Positions 1-8,072 are shown, numbered from the stretch's first letter. The stretch: 11,243 nucleotides of DNA from a bacterium (GCA_019421105.1 JAHZFY010000036.1:1-11243); one strand, 5' to 3'. The notes: a model not told the origin generated them from the letters alone. Numbers and translations are program-made.

Positions 1-219
1 TAAAGGTAAAGCGTTTTCTGAAAAACATATTGGAAATAAGCCATTGTATTGATTGATGTATAGCATTTCTTGCAAGGCTTTTAATTCTTTTTTATGTTCT
101 TTAGCATCTGTTATAGCTTTTAAATCATTTGAAAATTGTTTGCCTCTAACAGTTTTACATAGTTCAACGAGGTTATTTTTAATTACTTCAAATTGTAAAA
201 TTTCTTCAACTTTTTGCAT
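1..219 (-). CDS. mutS2: MutS2-like protein, N-terminal fragment (gene runs off the left edge)
   Basis: An open frame of exactly 73 codons runs from an ATG at 219 to the window edge without a stop. It begins MQKVEEILQFEVIKNNL and continues with charged helical sequence, then a short Gly-Leu-Phe-Pro segment near residue 60. This resembles the start of MutS2 proteins, where a 'leucine-glu-phe/tyr-x-x-I' helix is followed by 'xGK' and a helical stretch before the 'GGL..' loop. MutS2 is a MutS-family ATPase with a C-terminal Smr domain that acts on branched DNA or on collided ribosomes; none of the ATPase or Smr part is in the window. In Bacillus, mutS2 lies close to rnhC, which supports the call. 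No good SD precedes the ATG. A different coiled-coil protein is possible because only 73 residues can be seen. Confidence 0.66.
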   Translation of the reverse strand, partial: MQKVEEILQFEVIKNNLVELCKTVRGKQFSNDLKAITDAKEHKKELKALQEMLYINQYNGLFPICFSENALPL

Positions 220-232
220 ATTGATATATTAA

Positions 233-248
233 CATAATTTCAATTATG
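233..248. repeat. 16-bp perfect palindrome in the divergent mutS2/rnhC promoter region
   Basis: CATAATT at 233-239 and AATTATG at 242-248 are exact inverted repeats separated by two bases (TC). The site lies between two divergent starts that are only 62 bases apart, so it is placed to act as an operator or to overlap both promoters. No convincing -35/-10 pair was found for either gene. AT-rich -10-like strings (TATAAA at 264-269, TATGAT at 271-276) lie in front of rnhC. Confidence 0.45.
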
Positions 249-281
249 AGAGTATCAATGATTTATAAAATATGATATTAT

Positions 282-1187
282 ATGACCATGATAAGTTCGA
301 AAATAAATATAGGCACATACTTAAAAATTAAAGATACCTATCAAGATTATATTTGTGACACTAATAAAGACTATGTTATTTTGTCTATTAAATATAAATC
401 CACTGCAATCGATGTCTATCAAAATAAAAAGGGCGAATATAAGCTCGTCATCAATGGACCATTAGAAAATAAAATAGCTGATGAGGTTTCAATTGAAAAT
501 AGTTTAATTAAAAAAGAAAAAATAACAAAGAATTGGATCGATTTAAATAAGCAAATTGGAAGCGACGAAGTTGGCGTGGGCGATTTATTTTTACCGATGA
601 TCGTAGTCGCTGCTTATGTAAGTGAAACCGACATTGAAGAATTAAAAAAATTAGGGGTTGATGATTCAAAAAAACTAAGTGATGAAAAAATTAAAAAACT
701 TGGTCCAACCTTAGTTTTAAAATTTGATTTTTCAAAATTGACCCTCAGCAATGAAAAATATAACGAGATGATTTTAAAAGGTGAAAATTTAAATTCTTTA
801 AAAGCAAGAATGCATAATCAAGCTCTTTATAACATGTATAAAAAACATAGCGAGACAAACCATATTTATATCGATCAATTCGTCAATGAAGATAAATATT
901 TTGAGTATTTAAAAAAAGATAAAAATATCGTTGATAATATCATTTTAAAAACAAAGGGCGAATCCTATTATCCAAGCGTTGCTTTAGCTAGCATCATTGC
1001 TCGATATTCTTTTTTGCTTGAAAAAGAAAAACTTGAGAAAAAATATAAAATAGAATTCCCATTAGGCGCAGGTAAAAAGGCGGATGAATTTTTAAAACTA
1101 ATGATTGAAAAATATTCTTTTGAAACCATAAAAAAAATCGCGAAGCTCAATTTTAAAAACATTCGCGATTTAAATAATTTAGTGTAA
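282..1187 (+). CDS. rnhC: Ribonuclease HIII
   Basis: This 301-residue protein has the length of RNase HIII, which cleaves the RNA strand of RNA/DNA hybrids in the cytoplasm (primer and R-loop removal). Residues 1-85 correspond to the substrate-binding N-terminal extension typical of HIII. The catalytic domain opens with GSDEVGVGD at 93-101, which carries the acidic pair D95/E96. It continues with GVDDSK (125-130), MHNQ (177-180), IDQF with D198, KGES with E227, and ASIIAR (236-241). The family uses a DEDE-type metal site, and D95, E96, D198 and probably E227 fit it. The start could be the ATG at 282 or the ATG six bases later; neither has an SD, so the mRNA may be leaderless. The stop codon overlaps the end of the convergent rluD gene by 9 bases. 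The 3' end also encodes, on the other strand, the rluD operon terminator. Confidence 0.95.
   Translation: MTMISSKINIGTYLKIKDTYQDYICDTNKDYVILSIKYKSTAIDVYQNKKGEYKLVINGPLENKIADEVSIENSLIKKEKITKNWIDLNKQIGSDEVGVGDLFLPMIVVAAYVSETDIEELKKLGVDDSKKLSDEKIKKLGPTLVLKFDFSKLTLSNEKYNEMILKGENLNSLKARMHNQALYNMYKKHSETNHIYIDQFVNEDKYFEYLKKDKNIVDNIILKTKGESYYPSVALASIIARYSFLLEKEKLEKKYKIEFPLGAGKKADEFLKLMIEKYSFETIKKIAKLNFKNIRDLNNLV
1131..1171 (-). terminator. Intrinsic terminator of the ileS-lspA-rluD operon, embedded in the rnhC coding region
   Basis: AAATCGCGAA (1135-1144) and TTCGCGATTT (1162-1171) are exact 10-bp inverted repeats around a 17-base loop. Read on the minus strand, the hairpin starts 7 bases after the rluD stop codon and its 3' arm runs into seven consecutive T's (1137 down to 1131). 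This is the layout of a Rho-independent terminator. On the plus strand there is no T-run after it, so it should act only on the minus-strand operon. The whole element lies within the last codons of rnhC. Confidence 0.8.
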
Positions 1188-2081
1188 GTTATTGATTATA
1201 TCAATAAAGTATTGAGGAAGTGGGCATTCAAAGCTTATTTCTTTTTTAGTTTTTGGATGAATGAATGTCAATTTATAAGCATGAAGCAATTGACCATTAT
1301 CATATAACCTATTTTTAGTTTTAGAATAGACACTATCGCCTTCAACAGGATGACCAATATAAGAAAGATGCACTCTAATTTGATGAGTTCTTCCAGTCAT
1401 CAATTTACATCTTAATAAGGTGTAATCATTAAATCTTTTTTCGACGCTAAAATATGTGATGGCTTTTTTTCCATCTACCCCATCAACCGCCATTTTTTGA
1501 CGATTCAATTTACTTCTTGCGATAGGCAAATCTATTTTACCCTCGTTTTCTTTGATATATCCTTTAACTAAAGCAAAATATTCTCGATGCATCGTATGAT
1601 CTTTTAATTGTTCAGCCAAAAATAAATGAGAGGCATCGTTTTTACTAACCACTATTAATCCAGAAGTATCTTTATCGATGCGATGTACTATTCCAGGTCT
1701 TAAACTACCATTGATACCACTTAAATCTTTGCAATGGGCTAGCAAGGCGTTGACAAGCGTTTTTTCATAATGTCCGTGTGCAGGATGTACAACCATTCCT
1801 TGAGGTTTATTAATCACTAATAAATCATCATCTTCATAAACAATATCTAAAGGAATGTCTTCTGCTTTAATATCGATTGGTTTCGCCTCAGGGACATCGA
1901 TAATAATCACATCATTTTCTTTAACTTTATAGGATGGCTTTGATTTTTTATCGTTGACTAAAATATGGCCATCATCAATCAAATTATTGACATATGTCCT
2001 AGACAATTCTTCAAATTTCATCGATATCAACTTATCGAGTCTAATATTAACCAAACTTTCGTCTACGATTAACTTATCCAT
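1179..2081 (-). CDS. rluD: Large-subunit rRNA pseudouridine synthase, RluD/YlyB family
   Basis: The protein isomerises uridines to pseudouridine in 23S rRNA. Numbered from the upstream in-frame ATG at 2093 (304 residues), an S4 RNA-binding domain spans about 17-75. The PseudoU_synth_2 catalytic domain follows, with HRIDKDTSGL at 137-146 (catalytic Asp140) and GRTHQIRVH at 234-242. The region 'NKPQGMVVHPAHGH' and the C-terminal 'ECPLPQ' also match Bacillus YlyB closely. Two ATGs compete. The one at 2093 directly abuts AAGG, too close for an SD. The one at 2081 has AAGGA about 11 bases upstream and is preferred (300 residues). With that start it overlaps the end of lspA by 8 bases, indicating translational coupling. 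It is the last gene of the ileS-lspA-rluD operon, the same order as in Bacillus. The exact target uridine cannot be told from sequence alone. Confidence 0.93.
   Translation of the reverse strand: MDKLIVDESLVNIRLDKLISMKFEELSRTYVNNLIDDGHILVNDKKSKPSYKVKENDVIIIDVPEAKPIDIKAEDIPLDIVYEDDDLLVINKPQGMVVHPAHGHYEKTLVNALLAHCKDLSGINGSLRPGIVHRIDKDTSGLIVVSKNDASHLFLAEQLKDHTMHREYFALVKGYIKENEGKIDLPIARSKLNRQKMAVDGVDGKKAITYFSVEKRFNDYTLLRCKLMTGRTHQIRVHLSYIGHPVEGDSVYSKTKNRLYDNGQLLHAYKLTFIHPKTKKEISFECPLPQYFIDIINNLH
1189..1207. repeat. Short inverted repeat just after the rnhC stop
   Basis: TTATTGAT (1189-1196) and ATCAATAA (1200-1207) are exact inverted repeats with a 3-base loop, starting one base after the rnhC stop and lying inside the 3' end of rluD. 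The stem has only one G-C pair and there is no T-run after it on the plus strand. It is at best a weak 3'-end hairpin for rnhC mRNA. Confidence 0.3.
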
Positions 2082-2688
2082 TATTTGTTTCATCCTTATC
2101 GTCTTTTAATTCGACTTTTTCAACACTTTTCTTTTTCATCTCATCTTTAAAATCTTTGACAAAAAGATAGATAATCAACATGAAAGTTCCAATGACAAGA
2201 CAAGAATCCGCAACATTAAATCTTGGGAAAGAATAACTTCCAAAATCAAAGGCGATAAAATCGACTACAAAATGGAATCCCTTTGGATCAACATAAAATG
2301 CGCGGTCGATTAAATTCCCTATCGTACCTGAAATCATGAGCATCAAAGCGGCTTTACCTACACCATTGATCTTTTTCCAATATTTTATACTTAAGAATAT
2401 TAAAAGTGCCGCCCCAACAACAGAAATTAAAGTAAAAACAATAATATTTGCCAGTTCATTACCAAAATTAATTCCCCAAGCCATTCCAACATTTTGAACA
2501 TAATGCAAGGATAAAAAATTTGGAATTAAATATATTTGTTGACCAACATACATCATGTTTTTAACGATTTGTTTTGTAACAATATCAACGATAAACATCA
2601 AGATAGCTAGCCAAATATAGGAAAAGAAAAACCACTTTAGTCCAAAGATAATATTTTGTTTTGTAAAAATCTTTTTTAATTTATCCAT
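2074..2688 (-). CDS. lspA: Lipoprotein signal peptidase (signal peptidase II)
   Basis: LspA is an integral membrane aspartyl protease that removes signal peptides from diacylglyceryl-modified prolipoproteins. Four hydrophobic segments are visible (about 20-36, 82-101, 111-124 and 161-178). The catalytic aspartates are Asp128 in GNLIDR (124-129) and Asp161 in FNVAD (157-161). The conserved VDxxTK (34-39) and N-x-G-x-A-W-G (66-72) motifs are also present. At 204 residues it is longer than typical LspA (about 150-170) because of an N-terminal lead of about 20 residues and a charged, probably cytoplasmic, C-terminal tail (about 180-204) rich in Lys, Asp and Glu. The ATG lies one base after the ileS stop, and a weak AGGT eight bases upstream sits in the last ileS codons. 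Presence of LspA implies that the cell makes lipoproteins. Confidence 0.95.
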   Translation of the reverse strand: MDKLKKIFTKQNIIFGLKWFFFSYIWLAILMFIVDIVTKQIVKNMMYVGQQIYLIPNFLSLHYVQNVGMAWGINFGNELANIIVFTLISVVGAALLIFLSIKYWKKINGVGKAALMLMISGTIGNLIDRAFYVDPKGFHFVVDFIAFDFGSYSFPRFNVADSCLVIGTFMLIIYLFVKDFKDEMKKKSVEKVELKDDKDETNNG

Positions 2689-2689
2689 A

Positions 2690-5407
2690 TTATTTACCTA
2701 ATACTTTTCTACATCTTGGGCAAAGATGTTCACCATTTTCAATTTCGATACAATCACTTGAATAATTCCAACATCTTGAACATTTAACGCCATCATGATG
2801 TTTTACACTAATTTTTGCGTTGACATAATCTTTTCCGTCATTTTCTTTTACGACAATGTTTGAAACGACAAATAATTTTTCTTTATCATCGCCCATTTTA
2901 TCATAAACTTTTTTTACTTCTTCATTATTAAATGAAATATCGACCATTGCTTCTTGACCAGAACCAATTACTTGTTCACTTCTTGCTTCTTCTAAAGCTT
3001 TTAAAACATCCGCTCTTAAAGATAAGAACAAATTGTATTCTTTATCTAAAGATTCATCGAAGTCACATTTGCTTGGATAATCATATAATTGAGATGACAT
3101 TTTTCTTTCACCAGGCATGTTTTTATTAACTTCTTCCATCGTAAATGGTAAGACTGGATTTAATAATCTCATCAAGGTATCACATAAGGTGAATAACACT
3201 TTTTGAACAGTTTTTCTTCTAATAGAATCACCATCACAATATAAAATATCCTTATTGATATCTAAATAAAAACCAGATAAGTCAGTAGACATGAAAGTAA
3301 CAATCGAAGACATTGCAGTGGCAAAGTCAAATTTTTCAAAGCTATCAATTGTGGTATTGATGACTTTATTTAAGCGATTCAAAATGAATTTATCAACTAG
3401 TTGATAATCATATTCGTTATTATTTAAATCAATACCGTTTAAGTTACCTAAAATAAATTTGAAAGTATTTCTGATTTTACGATATACTTCAGAAACTTGT
3501 TTGATGATAGATTCAGAAATTCTAACATCTTGTTGATAATCGATTGTCGCAGTCCATAATCTTAAAATATCCGCGCCGAAAGTATTAGCGATCTTACTTG
3601 GATCAATACCATTGCCTTTAGATTTAGACATTTTTTCCCATTTGTCATTTAAAACCCAACCATGAGATACAACATTTTTATAAGGTGCAACTCCTTTTGT
3701 GGCTGTAGAAACAATTAAAGATGAGTTAAACCATCCACGATATTGGTCGCTACCTTCTAAATATAAATCAACTGGAACATTATATCCGTGTTTAACGATA
3801 CAGCCGTTCCAAGAAGAACCAGAATCAAACCAAACATCCATGATATCTTTTTCTTTTGTAAAACCATTATTTGGAGATGCTGAATTTTTATAACCTTCAG
3901 GTAATAAATCAATTGCATCTTTTTCATACCAAACATTTGAACCATGCTTTTCAATTAAATTTGCGATATGTTCAAAAACATCTTTATCGATGATTGGAGT
4001 TTTATCTTCATTATAAATAATTGGAATTGGAACGCCCCACGCTCTTTGACGAGAAATGCACCAGTCAGCGCGATCTTTAATCATGTTGACCATTCTTTGT
4101 TCGCCCCATTTTGGATACCAATTAACATGATGAATTTCTTCAATTAATTTTTCTCTAATTGGTTCAATTGAGCAAAACCATTGATCTGTAGCTCTAAAAA
4201 TCAAAGGTTTATGTGTTCTCCAATCATGTGGATAAGAGTGAGTAAACACTTTGTGTTTTAATAAAGATTTATTTTCAGTAATGATATTTAAAACGACATC
4301 ATTAGCTTTTTCATAAAATAATCCTGCTAATTTTTCACCGCATACATCCATCATGCATCCTTTAGAATCGACAGGACAAAATGGTTTAATATCATATTTT
4401 AAGCAAACTTGATAGTCTTCAACACCATGTCCAGGAGCGGTATGAACAAATCCAGTACCTGCATCATCAGTGACGTGTTCTCCAACGATCAATAACGAAT
4501 CTCTATCATAGAATGGATGTTTTAAAACAACATATTCTAATTCGCTTCCTTTAAATGTTTTTAATAATTCACATTTGCTTAATTCTAATTCTTCACTTAA
4601 TTTGTCTTCAAAATCTTTTAAAAACACTAATTTGCCTAAATTTGTATCAAATAATCCATATACGAAGTCAGGATGGGCAGAAACAGCCAAGTTAGCAGGT
4701 AAAGTCCATGGAGTAGTTGTCCAAATAACCACTCTTGCATCTTCGTCTAAAATATTTTTTCCATCTTTGACATTAAAGGCAACATAAATTGAATGTGATT
4801 CAACATCAGCGTATTCAATTTCAGCTTCTGCTAAAGCAGATTCGCTAGATGGTGACCAATAAACTGGTTTTAAGCCTTTATAGATTAAACCTTTTAAAGC
4901 CATATCCGCAAAAAGACGAATTTGGTCAGCTTCATATTCTTTAAATAAAGTCAAATATGGGGTATCGCTTGCCAAAATACCAAGTCTTTTCATTTGCGCT
5001 TTTTGATTATTGACTTGTCCTAAAGCATATTCATAGCATTTATTTCTAAATTCAACAATTGGAGTAGTCTTGCGATTGACTCCAGATTTTGTAACCATGT
5101 TTTCAATTGGAAGTCCATGTGTATCCCAACCTAAATGGAATGGAGTATTAAAGCCAGACATGTTTTTATATCTAATCAAAAAATCTTTTAAAATACGATT
5201 CATCATATGTCCGCAATGAATTGCTCCATTAGCGTATGGTGGGCCATCGTGAAGAATGTATTCCTTACAATCTTTCCTATTTAAATTCATTGCATCATAT
5301 AAACCAATTTTCTCCCAATTTTCTACTAATAAAGGTTCTTTTTGTCCTAAATTACCTCTCATTTCAAAATTGGTCTTTGGCATTGATAACGTTTCTTTTA
5401 GTTCCAT
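2690..5407 (-). CDS. ileS: Isoleucyl-tRNA synthetase
   Basis: This class I synthetase charges tRNA-Ile with isoleucine and edits misactivated valine. With the ATG at 5407 it is 905 residues, normal for the bacterial short form. The ATP-binding HxGH signature appears as HCGH at 64-67 after PPYANGAI, followed by WDTHGLPIE near 94-102. KMSKS is at 592-596. A C-terminal zinc-binding segment carries Cys876, Cys879, Cys896 and Cys899, as in Bacillus-type and E. coli IleS. The start is fixed by GGAGGT at 5412-5417; the in-frame TTG at 5419 overlaps that SD and is rejected. The gene is preceded by a T-box leader and is the first gene of ileS-lspA-rluD, so transcription should rise when uncharged tRNA-Ile accumulates. 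Confidence 0.97.
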   Translation of the reverse strand: MELKETLSMPKTNFEMRGNLGQKEPLLVENWEKIGLYDAMNLNRKDCKEYILHDGPPYANGAIHCGHMMNRILKDFLIRYKNMSGFNTPFHLGWDTHGLPIENMVTKSGVNRKTTPIVEFRNKCYEYALGQVNNQKAQMKRLGILASDTPYLTLFKEYEADQIRLFADMALKGLIYKGLKPVYWSPSSESALAEAEIEYADVESHSIYVAFNVKDGKNILDEDARVVIWTTTPWTLPANLAVSAHPDFVYGLFDTNLGKLVFLKDFEDKLSEELELSKCELLKTFKGSELEYVVLKHPFYDRDSLLIVGEHVTDDAGTGFVHTAPGHGVEDYQVCLKYDIKPFCPVDSKGCMMDVCGEKLAGLFYEKANDVVLNIITENKSLLKHKVFTHSYPHDWRTHKPLIFRATDQWFCSIEPIREKLIEEIHHVNWYPKWGEQRMVNMIKDRADWCISRQRAWGVPIPIIYNEDKTPIIDKDVFEHIANLIEKHGSNVWYEKDAIDLLPEGYKNSASPNNGFTKEKDIMDVWFDSGSSWNGCIVKHGYNVPVDLYLEGSDQYRGWFNSSLIVSTATKGVAPYKNVVSHGWVLNDKWEKMSKSKGNGIDPSKIANTFGADILRLWTATIDYQQDVRISESIIKQVSEVYRKIRNTFKFILGNLNGIDLNNNEYDYQLVDKFILNRLNKVINTTIDSFEKFDFATAMSSIVTFMSTDLSGFYLDINKDILYCDGDSIRRKTVQKVLFTLCDTLMRLLNPVLPFTMEEVNKNMPGERKMSSQLYDYPSKCDFDESLDKEYNLFLSLRADVLKALEEARSEQVIGSGQEAMVDISFNNEEVKKVYDKMGDDKEKLFVVSNIVVKENDGKDYVNAKISVKHHDGVKCSRCWNYSSDCIEIENGEHLCPRCRKVLGK

Positions 5408-5426
5408 ATTTACCTCCAAATAATAT

Positions 5427-5453
5427 AAAAAAGCGCCCTATCTAAGGACGCTT
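5427..5453 (-). terminator. T-box terminator hairpin upstream of ileS
   Basis: On the minus strand AAGCGTCCT (5453-5445) pairs with AGGGCGCTT (5439-5431) through nine pairs including one G-U, with a 5-base loop, followed by six T's. It is mutually exclusive with the antiterminator that uses the T-box sequence just upstream. It ends about 10 bases before the ileS SD. Confidence 0.88.
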
Positions 5454-5650
5454 TATACGCGGTACCACCTTAGTTCCAACCATATAAATAGTTGACACTT
5501 AATTGCCTATAACGCAGGCCTTGCGGAATTCTTACTGTTAGTTCAGAACTCATAGGAAGGAGTGATATTCGATTTTAAGATTCTTTTCATCAAGCTTCCA
5601 CCATCCTTGACTCGCTATAGAAGCAATCTTATGAACTTGTCTCCTAACGC
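5427..5650 (-). promoter_or_regulatory. T-box riboswitch leader, isoleucine-specific
   Basis: The conserved T-box sequence AGGTGGTACCGCG lies on the minus strand at 5470-5458. Its bulge TGGT is complementary to the tRNA 3' end ACCA, which fits tRNA-Ile (discriminator A). The 5' part forms Stem I: AGGAG near 5645 pairs with CTCC near 5562, and a purine-rich GGTGGAA segment lies in between. On the 3' side of Stem I the string GAATATCACTCC contains ATC (5566-5564) followed by A, the expected Ile specifier codon position. The terminator at 5427-5453 completes the element. The predicted mechanism is that uncharged tRNA-Ile pairs with the specifier and the bulge, stabilises the antiterminator and allows transcription of ileS-lspA-rluD. 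Confidence 0.93.
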
Positions 5651-5654
5651 CAAT

Positions 5655-5683
5655 ATTGTACACAAAGATTATTAATCTTGCAA
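5655..5683 (-). promoter_or_regulatory. Predicted promoter of the ileS T-box operon
   Basis: On the minus strand, TTGCAA (5683-5678) and TACAAT (5660-5655) are separated by exactly 17 bases. The expected start, about 7 bases downstream near 5648, coincides with the base of T-box Stem I. The -35 hexamer lies within the last three codons of ftsZ. No terminator is visible between ftsZ and the leader, so read-through from ftsAZ is also likely. Confidence 0.6.
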
Positions 5684-6817
5684 GAATCTTGGGATAATAT
5701 CATCGCTATCTAAATCATCGACATCACTATCTTTTGATTCATTAGCGTTATTTTCGTTGCTGCTAGTTGAAATATTAGTTTCTACACTTGGAATTGGAGC
5801 GGCTGTTTGATTATTGAATAATCCTGGTTTAACCTTGCTTGCATTTGGATCTGCAAAATCATAATCAGTTTCAAAATCAGATGCGATAACACTTGCTAAG
5901 ATTTCATCTTCTAGTTGATCGTTTATCGAAATACCAAATTTGATATCAATAGTGCCTCCAGCTGCTTCAATAATTCTATTGACGGTTTCTTGTGCTTCAA
6001 ATAAAGAAACCTTTGGTCCACAAGTTATGGCGACAATCGCTTTTCTTGCGCCGTTAATAGATGCTTCTAATAAAGGTGAATTAATCGCATTATTTGCAGC
6101 GTCTTTTGCTCTATCTGGACCACTGCCCATACCAAATCCGATCAAAGAAACACCAGAATTAGTTAATGTTGATTTCACATCAGCAAAATCTAAGTTGATA
6201 ACTGCTGGTAATAAAATTAAATCGACAACTGTTTTAACAGATCTTGCTAAAACATTATCAGATTCACCAAAAGCATTACCAATAGGAGCAGAACCCGCCA
6301 TCATCAATAATTTATCATTACTGATAACGATGATTGCGTCTACATTAGCTTTTAAATTATTTAAGCCTTCAACAGAGTTGGCAATTCTTTTTTTACCTTC
6401 AAAAGAAAATGGACGTGTAACAATAGCGACAACTAATGCGCCAGAATCTTTTGCAATTTTTGCAATGACAGGAGCAGCACCAGTACCGGTTCCGCCTCCC
6501 ATGCCAGCTGCGATAAAGACCATGTTCGCGCCATTGACAATTTCTTCGATATCTTGTTGGCTTGCTTCTGCAGCTTGTTTTCCTACTTCAGGATTTCCAC
6601 CAGCGCCCAAGCCACCAGTTATTTCTTGTCCTAAAATTAATCTATTTCGCGCTTTTGAAGTCGATAGAGCCTGTTTATCGGTGTTAGCAACATAGAATTC
6701 GACGTTTTCAATTTCGTCGTCTATCATGCGGTTTACTGCGTTATTTCCAGCTCCGCCGACACCAATGACAACAATCCTTGCCGCTGGTTCAAAATTATCT
6801 AAATCGTAATTTTCCAT
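5672..6817 (-). CDS. ftsZ: Cell division protein FtsZ
   Basis: FtsZ is the tubulin-like GTPase that polymerises into the cytokinetic ring. At 381 residues it has family length. The N-terminal nucleotide-binding GVGGAGNNAVNRM is at 19-31, the tubulin signature GGGTGTGAAP at 107-116, and the catalytic T7 loop NLDFADVKS at 208-216. A low-complexity Asn/Ser/Asp linker covers about 325-370. The conserved C-terminal peptide DDIIPRFLQD ends the protein and is the site that normally binds FtsA. GGAG about 10 bases upstream of the ATG overlaps the ftsA stop, and the genes are 13 bases apart, so ftsA and ftsZ are co-transcribed. All catalytic motifs are intact. Confidence 0.98.
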   Translation of the reverse strand: MENYDLDNFEPAARIVVIGVGGAGNNAVNRMIDDEIENVEFYVANTDKQALSTSKARNRLILGQEITGGLGAGGNPEVGKQAAEASQQDIEEIVNGANMVFIAAGMGGGTGTGAAPVIAKIAKDSGALVVAIVTRPFSFEGKKRIANSVEGLNNLKANVDAIIVISNDKLLMMAGSAPIGNAFGESDNVLARSVKTVVDLILLPAVINLDFADVKSTLTNSGVSLIGFGMGSGPDRAKDAANNAINSPLLEASINGARKAIVAITCGPKVSLFEAQETVNRIIEAAGGTIDIKFGISINDQLEDEILASVIASDFETDYDFADPNASKVKPGLFNNQTAAPIPSVETNISTSSNENNANESKDSDVDDLDSDDIIPRFLQD

Positions 6818-6830
6818 AATAGTCTATCTC

Positions 6831-8036
6831 CTATTTTTTCTCATTTCTTGAAATTGATGAAATCTTTGGGTGTATTTCATCATATAAACTTTGATTCTTT
6901 ACAGATGCTTTCATAGCACCAATACAATTAAAATATGATGGATGTCTAGCGCCAATAGCAACTGGAGTAGTCAAAATAACATTGCTAGATGTCAATTTTG
7001 GCTCAATATATTCTTTTAAGCCATTTAAAAGTGACCCACCACCTACTAAAACAACAGGAAGTTGTCTTAAAGATTGATCATAATCTTTTACCAATTCTTG
7101 AATTGCTAAATTAATTTTGGTAACTAAGTCATCCAATTGACCTTTGATTATTTCATTTAATTCGCTGACAGTGTGTTTAATTTTGTTGCCAGATTCATCT
7201 AAAACTGTACATACGACTGGTTCAAAGCTCATTTTTCGATGATCGTAGCCATAAATCGTTTTATATTTTTCAGCGTCCGCAAAATCGATTCCAAACTTTT
7301 CTGCAATCAACTCGCTTATATCATCTCCGCCCCATCTAAAAAATGTAGAGCCATATAATGTTTTTTGTCCAATAAACGATACTGTTGTCATCTTTGCCCC
7401 AATGTCGATTAAAAAGTAGTCATTAGGAATTTCAGTATATGTTGCTAATAATTCGCTTGTCCCATATGCTCCTATGATACTTCTTGATAATCTCATGTTT
7501 GTTAGACGAATCGCTTTTTGATAATCGTTTAACAATTGATGAGGCAATGTATGAAGTTTTGCAGTCATCGTTAAAGTTGTAGAAAGTTCACCCAAAGGTG
7601 GCTTTGTAAAAACTTTATCTTGATCTAATAAGAATTGTTCTGGAATAACTTCTACCAAATCGTTATTAGATGGTATTCTTTCTTTAGAAATAAGAGAATT
7701 TAAATTTCTTAAATCGATGAGTCCAACTTTATTTTCCTCAGAAACGATAGTTGTGACTTGTGTGGTTTGAAAAATCTGCAAACCATATGATGGTAAAACT
7801 AAAATGACATCCGAAATATTTATTTTTAACCTTTGGACAGGATCCATGATAGTTTCAATCTTTTTTAATTCTTGAATGAGAGTTTCTAAATCGACGATAT
7901 TCCCGTTATGAATTACGCCATTTGGTAAAGGATATGAGTTAGCGTATAATATGTAAACTTGCTCATTTAACAAATAGCCAACCACAACGCGAATAGAAGA
8001 AGAAGTTATCTCTACTGTAGCTAAATTTTTTTCCAT
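6831..8036 (-). CDS. ftsA: Cell division protein FtsA (actin-like)
   Basis: FtsA is an actin-fold ATPase that links FtsZ filaments to the membrane. The 401-residue protein has the phosphate-1 region near residues 7-20 (ATVEITSSSIRVVVG), a divergent 1C domain at about 85-165, the phosphate-2 motif DIGAKMT at 211-217, WGGDDI (235-240), and the adenosine motif VGGGSLLNGL at 331-340. GARHPSYFNCIGAM (362-375) is typical of FtsA ends. The final residues (about 376-401) are polar and lack the usual C-terminal amphipathic membrane-targeting helix. No SD precedes the ATG, and a promoter-like pair is spaced to start transcription at or next to the ATG. The gene is followed 13 bases later by ftsZ. The stop is TAG. 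Divergence makes MreB-like alternatives worth considering, but the ftsZ linkage and the motifs favour FtsA. Confidence 0.93.
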   Translation of the reverse strand: MEKNLATVEITSSSIRVVVGYLLNEQVYILYANSYPLPNGVIHNGNIVDLETLIQELKKIETIMDPVQRLKINISDVILVLPSYGLQIFQTTQVTTIVSEENKVGLIDLRNLNSLISKERIPSNNDLVEVIPEQFLLDQDKVFTKPPLGELSTTLTMTAKLHTLPHQLLNDYQKAIRLTNMRLSRSIIGAYGTSELLATYTEIPNDYFLIDIGAKMTTVSFIGQKTLYGSTFFRWGGDDISELIAEKFGIDFADAEKYKTIYGYDHRKMSFEPVVCTVLDESGNKIKHTVSELNEIIKGQLDDLVTKINLAIQELVKDYDQSLRQLPVVLVGGGSLLNGLKEYIEPKLTSSNVILTTPVAIGARHPSYFNCIGAMKASVKNQSLYDEIHPKISSISRNEKK

Positions 8037-8043
8037 ATTTTAT

Positions 8044-8072
8044 ATTTTAACGATATTTAATGCATTTAACAA
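8044..8072 (-). promoter_or_regulatory. Predicted ftsAZ promoter giving a leaderless mRNA
   Basis: On the minus strand TTGTTA (8072-8067) and TAAAAT (8049-8044) are 17 bases apart. Seven bases separate the -10 from the ftsA ATG at 8036, so transcription would begin at or next to the A of the start codon. This matches the absence of any SD. A second TAAAAT abuts the ATG. The region is very AT-rich, so chance matches are likely. Confidence 0.45.

Noticed and set aside
5408..5419. TTG start for ileS at 5419
   Set aside because: It lies on the GGAGG SD itself; the ATG at 5407 has correct spacing.
5940..6695. 251-codon plus-strand open frame opposite ftsZ
   Set aside because: It is the antisense shadow of the conserved ftsZ core; composition (Ala/Pro/Ile rich) reflects the complementary codons and no SD precedes it.
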